Shown: positions 27,830-32,887 of the stretch, in pieces
How the letters are laid out: the number at the start of each line of letters is the position of its first letter
Position numbering within the stretch: the stretch's first letter is position 1
From: Limisphaerales bacterium
GTDB lineage: Bacteria > Verrucomicrobiota > Verrucomicrobiia > Limisphaerales > SXTU01
DNA length: 32,887 nucleotides
Reading direction: 5' to 3'
NCBI GenBank assembly: GCA_009773355.1
Contig: WRPG01000083.1
Span: forward strand, 1 to 32,887
Notes under the pieces: generated by a model
The model's input: only the letters and a program-made list of their open reading frames with translations
Told to the model about the DNA's origin: nothing
The model's database searches: none
Translations under genes and position numbers: made by a program

Positions 27830-28745
27830 GGGAGCGCGCGGCGGCGAGGTCGCGGATGATTTGGGCCTGGAGCGCCTCGACATCCGGGAACTTTTGCTCG
27901 TCACGGAGCCTGGCAACAAAGTTCAGCTCCAGCTCCGCGCCGTAGATGTCCTCGGCGAAATCGAGGAGGTGGACTTCGCATTGCAGGCGTGGCGTCGGGC
28001 TGGCGAGGGTGGGGCGGAAGCCGAGGTTCAGCGCGCCGCGATGCTCGCGGCCGGCCACGCGGGCATGGACGGCATAGACGCCGTTGGGCGGGAGGATGAG
28101 GCCGGACACGTCGAGGTTCGCGGTGGGGAAACCGAGCTGACGGCCGAGCTGGTCGCCGCGAACCACCGTCCCGGCGATGGCATACTCGCGGCCGAGCATC
28201 TGGCTCGCGGCATCGAGGTCACCGGCGCGGACGGCCTCGCGGATGCGCGTGCTTCTGACCGGCTCGCCATCCAGCGCAAGGGTGGCGAGGCCGTGGACGG
28301 TGAACTTGAGTTCCGCGCCGAGCTGCTTGAGCAAGGCGACGTTGCCGCTGCGCTTGTAGCCGAACGTGAATTCGCTGCCGACGCACACGCTGTGCAGGTG
28401 GCCGAAGTCGCGGGCGAGACCACGGATGAACTGCTCGCCGGTCTGCTCGCTGAAGGCGCGGTCGAAGCGGATGAGCAACGTGTTCGCCACGCCGAGCGAC
28501 GCGATGGCGCGGAGTTTTTGCGGCAGCGAGTAGAGCATCGGCGGCACGCGGTCGGGCGCGACGACGGCATTCGGATGGCGGTCGAAGGTGATGACGACGG
28601 GCACGCCCTCGTGCTGGCGCGCGTCGGCAAGTGTCTGCCGGATGACCTGCTGGTGGCCGAGATGGACGCCGTCGAAGACGCCGATGGCCACGCAGACCTT
28701 GCGCGGGCCAGGCTGAAGTTCGGTGGGGGTGGAGAGGACGGTCAC
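27783..28745 (-). CDS. ribF: Bifunctional riboflavin kinase/FAD synthetase
   Basis: The product is 320 residues from a GTG at 28745; a TTG at 28769, inside a palindromic repeat, would add eight residues. The N-terminal FAD synthetase domain has the nucleotidyl-transferase signature IGVFDGVHLGHQQVI and FDRHPNAVV. The C-terminal riboflavin kinase domain has GTVVRGDQLGRQLGFPTANL and PNGVYAVHARV. The enzyme phosphorylates riboflavin to FMN and adenylates FMN to FAD in the cytosol. It is the last gene of the infB-rbfA-nrnA-truB-ribF run, the usual place for it in bacteria. Its final 47 bp lie antisense to the 3' end of the heme-binding protein gene. Confidence 0.93.
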   Translation of the reverse strand: MTVLSTPTELQPGPRKVCVAIGVFDGVHLGHQQVIRQTLADARQHEGVPVVITFDRHPNAVVAPDRVPPMLYSLPQKLRAIASLGVANTLLIRFDRAFSEQTGEQFIRGLARDFGHLHSVCVGSEFTFGYKRSGNVALLKQLGAELKFTVHGLATLALDGEPVRSTRIREAVRAGDLDAASQMLGREYAIAGTVVRGDQLGRQLGFPTANLDVSGLILPPNGVYAVHARVAGREHRGALNLGFRPTLASPTPRLQCEVHLLDFAEDIYGAELELNFVARLRDEQKFPDVEALQAQIIRDLAAARSLTWQTPCAASVRRSQ

Positions 28746-28765
28746 AAGCGTTCGTTGAATCCGAC

Positions 28766-28860
28766 TCAACGCAAGGACGCAAGGGCGCAGAGTCGCAATG
28801 AAAGGAGATGGAAACTGTCTTCTCCCTTTGCGGCCTTGCGCCTTGGCGTCATTGCGTTGA
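28766..28860. repeat. Dispersed palindrome in the truB-ribF junction
   Basis: The left arm TCAACGCAAGGACGCAAGGG (28766) pairs imperfectly with the right arm CCTTGGCGTCATTGCGTTGA (ending 28860), with a small AAAGGAGA/TCTCCCTTT stem in the centre. It nearly fills the gap between the truB stop (28878) and the ribF start. It belongs to the same GCAAAG/GCGCAGAG family as the elements at 2889-2973 and 5137-5329. Confidence 0.75.
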
Positions 28861-28877
28861 AATCAGTTGCCTGACGT

Positions 28878-29588
28878 TCACCGGGCAAGTTGAAGGAAGG
28901 GAATCACGCGCTTCTCCAACTCGTCTGGCTTGAGCGCAAGGATGGCATCAAGAGCGAGGGCGTCGGCCACGTCCCATTTGCCGGAGGTGACGCGCCGCAG
29001 CGTGGCGAGGTGCGCGCCGCAACCGAGCTTCTGCCCCAGTTCATGCGCGAGCGAGCGGACGTAGGTGCCCTTGGTGCAGGCGACGCGGAATTTCGCCAGC
29101 GGCTCGGCGTAGGCGGTGAAGCGGTAGTTGAAGATGTGGACGAGGCGCGGCTCGCGGACGACTTCGATGCCCTTGCGCGCGAGCTTGTAGAGGGCGACGC
29201 CGCCCTGCTTCTTCGCGGAAACCATGGGCGGGATTTGCTGAAGGTCGCCGATGAATGTGCTGGCGGCCTCGTTCAACTGGTCGAGCGTGAGCGGCGGGAC
29301 GGGCTGCGTGGCGGTCACGACCCCGTCGGCGTCGTAGCTGTCAGTGGCCTCGCCGAACTTGATGTCGCCCTCATAGACCTTGTCGTCGGACATGAGCTTC
29401 TCGGAGAGCTTGGTGCCGCGGCCCAGCACGATGATGAGCAGGCCAGTGGCGTTGGGGTCGAGCGTGCCGCAATGACCAACCTTCTTGATGCCGAACTTGC
29501 GGCGGATGTCGTCCACCACGTCGTGCGAGGTGCAGCCGGCGGGCTTGTCCACGAGCAGGGCACCGTCAAGGGGGTCGAATTGGAGCAT
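28878..29588 (-). CDS. truB: tRNA pseudouridine-55 synthase
   Basis: The product is 236 residues, usual for short TruB forms without a long C-terminal PUA extension. The N-terminus has GALLVDKPAGCTSHDVVDDI. The catalytic motif GHCGTLDPNATGLL contains the active-site Asp (D44). Other family blocks are KVYEGDIKFGEATDSYDADG, IPPMVSAKKQGGVALYKLAR and CTKGTYVRSLAHELG. It isomerises U55 to pseudouridine in the T-loop of tRNAs. It starts 26 bp after the nrnA stop, with no Shine-Dalgarno-like sequence. Confidence 0.95.
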   Translation of the reverse strand: MLQFDPLDGALLVDKPAGCTSHDVVDDIRRKFGIKKVGHCGTLDPNATGLLIIVLGRGTKLSEKLMSDDKVYEGDIKFGEATDSYDADGVVTATQPVPPLTLDQLNEAASTFIGDLQQIPPMVSAKKQGGVALYKLARKGIEVVREPRLVHIFNYRFTAYAEPLAKFRVACTKGTYVRSLAHELGQKLGCGAHLATLRRVTSGKWDVADALALDAILALKPDELEKRVIPFLQLAR

Positions 29589-29613
29589 GAGAAATCAGAC
29601 GGACGAACGCCGC

Positions 29614-30597
29614 CTACTTGGCGGCATCCAGGGCTTTCTTGAGGGCGGCGATGACCTTGCGCTGCACGGAGAGCGGCTTGCCGGGGATGCGCGCGCCTGC
29701 CGCCGCCGGGTGGCCGCCGCCGCCGAAAAGTCCGGCAACTTCATTCACGTTCACGCGTTCGCTTTTGGAGCGGAGGCTGATGCGCGTCAGCTCCGGCTCC
29801 ACTTCCTCGAAGACGCAGGCGACGACCACCGGCTCGATGTCGCGGATGTGGTCAATGAGACCCTCGCTGTCGTTGGTGTCCGCGCCGGTGCGGGTGTAGT
29901 CGCGTTTGCGCAGCCAGAACCACGCGATCTGGTCGCCGTGCGTGGTGCGGAAGCTGTTGAAGACGTGGCGCAGCAGCTTGGCGCGCGACAGCGGATAGCT
30001 CTGATAAACCTCATTGCAGACGCGCGCGAGGTTTGCGCCGTTACGCACGAGGTCGGCGGCGACGTGGTAGGTGCCAGGCGTGGTGCTCGGGTAGCCGAAG
30101 CTGCCGGTGTCGGTGGAAATCGCGGTGAAGAGGCAGTCGGCAATCGCCGGCGTGACGGGCCAGCCGGCGTGCTTGAGCAGCTCGTAAATCAGCTCGCCGG
30201 TCGCGGGCACGCGGGCGGAGACCCAGTTGAGCTTCGCGTAGCGCGTGTTGCTCTCGTGGTGGTCAATGTTGATGAAGTCGCGGTGCTTCTCGGTGGCTTT
30301 TCCGGCGGTGCCGAGGCGCTCGAAGCTCGCGCAGTCGGTGGCGATGACGAGGTCGAACTTCTGGCCGGACTCGGGCTTCCTCACGAGGCCGTTGGGCACC
30401 ATGAAGCGGAGCTTCTGCGGGACGGGATCCTGGTTCCAGACGGTGACTTGCTTGCCCTGGTTCTGGAGCGCGAGGGCGAGACCAACTTGGGAGCCGATGC
30501 AATCGCCATCGGGCCGGACATGTCCGACGACGCAGATGGTCTTCGCGCGGCGGATGCCGTCGAGAATCTCGTCGAGGATGTGGGTGTAGCCGGTCAC
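29614..30597 (-). CDS. nrnA: DHH family phosphoesterase, NrnA-like oligoribonuclease/pAp phosphatase
   Basis: The product is 327 residues, starting at a GTG that overlaps the rbfA stop as GTGA. DHH domain motifs are VVGHVRPDGDCIGS, VIATDCAS and the signature INIDHHESN. Further on are CLFTAISTDTGSFGYPST and the C-terminal DHHA1 motif GLFGGGGHPAAAGARI. Family enzymes hydrolyse nano-RNAs and 3'-phosphoadenosine 5'-phosphate with Mn2+. Its place between rbfA and truB is the same as in many bacterial infB operons. Confidence 0.93.
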   Translation of the reverse strand: MTGYTHILDEILDGIRRAKTICVVGHVRPDGDCIGSQVGLALALQNQGKQVTVWNQDPVPQKLRFMVPNGLVRKPESGQKFDLVIATDCASFERLGTAGKATEKHRDFINIDHHESNTRYAKLNWVSARVPATGELIYELLKHAGWPVTPAIADCLFTAISTDTGSFGYPSTTPGTYHVAADLVRNGANLARVCNEVYQSYPLSRAKLLRHVFNSFRTTHGDQIAWFWLRKRDYTRTGADTNDSEGLIDHIRDIEPVVVACVFEEVEPELTRISLRSKSERVNVNEVAGLFGGGGHPAAAGARIPGKPLSVQRKVIAALKKALDAAK

Positions 30598-30947
30598 TTC
30601 GGCGTCTCCTTCTTTTCCAACTCCTCCAGGATGGAGAGGACGCGGTTGCCGCGCTCGACGCTTTCGTCGAGGTGGAACTCAATCTTCGGGGTGTAGCGCA
30701 GGACGATGGAGCGGCCCAGCTCGTATTGGATTTCGCCACGCTTCCCGTTCAGGTGGCTCATCGCGCGTTTCTTCGCGTCGGCCTTGCCCACCACGCCGAT
30801 GTAAACCTTTGCCTCCTTCAAATCCGCCGAGACGGTCACGTCGGCGACGGTGATGAGGCCGTGGTCGCCGGGCGGGAAGTCGCGGCGGATGATTTCGCCC
30901 AGCGTGCGCTTGAGCATCTCACGCACTCGTTCGAGGCGGACTTTCAT
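30594..30947 (-). CDS. rbfA: Ribosome-binding factor A
   Basis: The product is 117 residues from the ATG at 30947; a GTG two codons upstream (30953) is also possible. Typical RbfA features are VRLERVREMLKRTLGEIIRRD, a VTVADVTVSADLKEAKVYI-like central strand-helix, and RYTPKIEFHLDESVERGNRV at the end. It binds the 30S subunit and helps 16S rRNA 5'-end maturation, especially in the cold. It sits between infB (19 bp away) and nrnA (4-bp overlap). Confidence 0.94.
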   Translation of the reverse strand: MKVRLERVREMLKRTLGEIIRRDFPPGDHGLITVADVTVSADLKEAKVYIGVVGKADAKKRAMSHLNGKRGEIQYELGRSIVLRYTPKIEFHLDESVERGNRVLSILEELEKKETPK

Positions 30948-30966
30948 GGGCACTGATGAACTGCGT

Positions 30967-32887
30967 TCAGCTCAACGCCTGCTTCACCTTCTCGACGGTG
31001 TAGCACTCGATGGCGTCGCCAATCTGGAACTCGTTGAAGCCGTCAATGCGGATGCCGCATTCGAGACCGGAGCGGACCTCGTTGACCTCGTCCTGGAAGC
31101 GGCGCAGCGAGAGGGTGACGCCCTCGTAGAGAAGGTTTTTCTTCCGCATGACGCGGACCTTGCCCTTGACGATGCGGCCCATCGTGACGGCGCAGCCGGC
31201 GACGGCCCCGCCCTTGGACAGCTCGAAGATCTGCCGGACCTCGGCGCTGCCGACGACGACATCCTTGAGCACGGGCGGGAGCAGGCCGGCCATGGCCTCC
31301 TTCACCTCGTCAATCAGCTCGTAGATGATGGCGTAGAGCTTGATCTGGACGCCGTATTGCTTGGCCTTCTCGTTCGTGCCGGAGTCAATGCGGGTGTGGA
31401 AGCCAAGGATGACGCACTTGGACGCGCCGGCGAGGTCCACGTCCGACTCGGTGACGGTGCCGACGGCGTGGTGGACGATTTCGAGCGCGACCTTGCTGGC
31501 CTCGATTTTCTTGAGCGCCTCGACGATGGCCTCGACGGAACCCTGCGTGTCCGCCTTGACGACGACCTTGAGCGTGAGCTGCTGGTCCTCGGCGATCTTC
31601 GCGAACAGGTTCTCCAACGTGACGCGTGGCTGACGCTCCTCGGCCTCGGCGGCCTTGTCGGCGAGCGCGCGTTCCTCCGCGATGTCGCGGGCGGCGCGCT
31701 CGTTGTCAACGACCACGAATTCCAGGCCGGCCTCGGGCACGCCGTTCAGGCCGAGCACGCGCACGGCGACGGACGGGGTGGCCTGCTTGAGGCGCTCGCC
31801 CTCCTCATTGATGAGCGCGCGGACGCGGCCGTAATGCGAGCCGCAGAGGATGATGTCGCCCACCTTGAGCGTGCCCTTGCGCACGAGGACGGTGGCGGTC
31901 GGGCCGCCGGCTTGCAGGCCGGACTCGATGACGTTGCCCTTGGCCTTGCGGTCCGGGTTCGCCTTCAGCTCCAGCAGGTCAGCCTGGAAGACAATCATCT
32001 CCAGCAGCTTGTCAATGCCCTGCTTGGTCAGCGCCGAGCAGTCCACGAAGAGTGTCGTGCCGCCCCATTCGTCCGAGGTGAGCCCCCTTTCCTGCAACTG
32101 CTGCCGGACCCTCAGCGGGTTCGCGTTCGGGTGGTCGCACTTGTTGACGGCGACGAGGATGGGGACTTTCGCCGCCTGCGCGTGCGAGAGGGCTTCCAGC
32201 GTCTGCGGCATGACGCCGTCGTTCGCGGCGACGACGAGCACGACGAGGTCGGTGACGTTCGCGCCGCGCGCGCGCATGGCGGAGAAGGCGGCGTGGCCGG
32301 GGGTGTCGAGGAAGGTGATCTGCGCCAGCTCGCCCTTCTTCTCCGGGTGCGGGACGGTGATGGTGTAGGCGCCGATGTGCTGGGTGATGCCGCCGGACTC
32401 GCCGGCGGCGACGTTGGCCTTGCGGATGACGTCGAGGAGCGAGGTCTTGCCGTGGTCCACATGGCCCATGATGGTGACGACGGGCGGCCGGGTCTTGAGG
32501 TCCTCGGGCTTGTCGTCAATCGGGTCGGCCTCGACCTTCTTCGGCGCGGCGTGGACCTGGCCCTCGCCCTTGGCGCGCTTCTCCACCTCGAACTTGAAGC
32601 CGTGCTTGGCGCAGAGCTTGATGGCGACCGGCTCGTCAACGGCCTGGTTGACGTTGGCGAAGATGCCCATCTGCATCAGGTCGGCGATGAGCTGGAAGGG
32701 CTTGCGCTTCATCTGGTCCGCGAGGTCGCGGACGACGATGGGCGGCTTCATCGTGATGACCTGGGCCGTGGAGGGGAGCGCGGCGCGCGGATCAACGGGC
32801 TTCGGAGCCGGCGGCGGAGCGGCGGGGCCGCGCTGCGGCTGGCCGTAGCCGGGCCGACCGCCTTGGAAGCCGCGATTGTCGCCGGAG
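30967..32887 (-). CDS. infB: Translation initiation factor IF-2, N-terminus beyond window
   Basis: The frame is open to the right edge, so the 5' end is missing; about 639 residues are present. The upstream visible part is a Gly/Pro/Arg-rich linker ([13 protein letters not shown]), normal for IF-2. An IF2_N domain with [22 protein letters not shown] follows, then the GTPase domain with G1 [10 protein letters not shown]2 [11 protein letters not shown]3 DTPGHAAF and G4 NKCD, then domains II, III and IV (ending [13 protein letters not shown]). IF-2 brings fMet-tRNA to the 30S subunit and promotes 50S joining. It heads the downstream rbfA-nrnA-truB-ribF run. Confidence 0.96.
   Translation of the reverse strand, partial: SGDNRGFQGGRPGYGQPQRGPAAPPPAPKPVDPRAALPSTAQVITMKPPIVVRDLADQMKRKPFQLIADLMQMGIFANVNQAVDEPVAIKLCAKHGFKFEVEKRAKGEGQVHAAPKKVEADPIDDKPEDLKTRPPVVTIMGHVDHGKTSLLDVIRKANVAAGESGGITQHIGAYTITVPHPEKKGELAQITFLDTPGHAAFSAMRARGANVTDLVVLVVAANDGVMPQTLEALSHAQAAKVPILVAVNKCDHPNANPLRVRQQLQERGLTSDEWGGTTLFVDCSALTKQGIDKLLEMIVFQADLLELKANPDRKAKGNVIESGLQAGGPTATVLVRKGTLKVGDIILCGSHYGRVRALINEEGERLKQATPSVAVRVLGLNGVPEAGLEFVVVDNERAARDIAEERALADKAAEAEERQPRVTLENLFAKIAEDQQLTLKVVVKADTQGSVEAIVEALKKIEASKVALEIVHHAVGTVTESDVDLAGASKCVILGFHTRIDSGTNEKAKQYGVQIKLYAIIYELIDEVKEAMAGLLPPVLKDVVVGSAEVRQIFELSKGGAVAGCAVTMGRIVKGKVRVMRKKNLLYEGVTLSLRRFQDEVNEVRSGLECGIRIDGFNEFQIGDAIECYTVEKVKQALS

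Overview
The window is a GC-rich chromosomal segment that reads like a member of the Verrucomicrobiota, probably from the Limisphaerales/Pedosphaera side. This assignment is inference from gene content. It has a PSD1/DUF1553 cytochrome paired with a DUF1501 protein, a PVC-type heme-binding CxxCH protein, secreted PQQ-like propellers, a large surface glycosidase whose displaced tail has the 'STNLxxW' style end common in this phylum, and dispersed palindromic repeats between genes. Shine-Dalgarno-like sequences are absent or weak at most starts.

Region 1 (1-8103, minus strand) is a run of seven genes. In order of transcription they are a PqqD-like 78-residue protein, an ATP-grasp ligase, a fold-III PLP decarboxylase of the LysA/diaminopimelate type, a urea-transporter-like membrane domain fused to an M23/LytM domain, a TPR protein with a predicted outer-membrane beta-barrel, a paralogous secreted TPR protein, and the start of a repetitive exported protein that runs off the left edge. 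I read this as a pathway that makes a modified amino-acid or peptide product in the cytosol and acts on or exports it through the envelope. It is the best candidate here for an undescribed system. Four of its gene junctions or 5' ends contain dispersed repeats, and in two genes the repeats are read as N-terminal protein sequence, including what looks like the signal peptide of the barrel protein.

Region 2 (8363-12145, plus) is a giant secreted protein with two tandem CBM-like/TSP3/GH26 modules. The first GH26 copy has lost its nucleophile Glu, and the gene is frameshifted near 11807. A hairpin terminator follows the shifted-frame stop.

Region 3 (12142-17135, minus) is the DUF1501 and PSD1 cytochrome pair with an ATGA overlap. 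Divergent from it (17465-21183, plus) are a lipoprotein with a DUF1080/LamG-like fold overlapping an alpha/beta-hydrolase esterase, then an S9 prolyl oligopeptidase. Next come a secreted PQQ propeller with an embedded methyltransferase-like fold (21336-24362), tRNA-Pro(TGG) on the minus strand, and a PVC-type propeller/HEAT/cytochrome c protein (24740-27829). Together regions 2 and 3 look like periplasmic and surface machinery for polymer breakdown and redox chemistry.

Region 4 (27783-32887, minus) is the conserved housekeeping operon infB-rbfA-nrnA-truB-ribF. infB is cut by the right edge, and the 3' end of ribF overlaps the convergent cytochrome gene by 47 bp. A further GCAAAG-type palindrome fills the truB-ribF junction.
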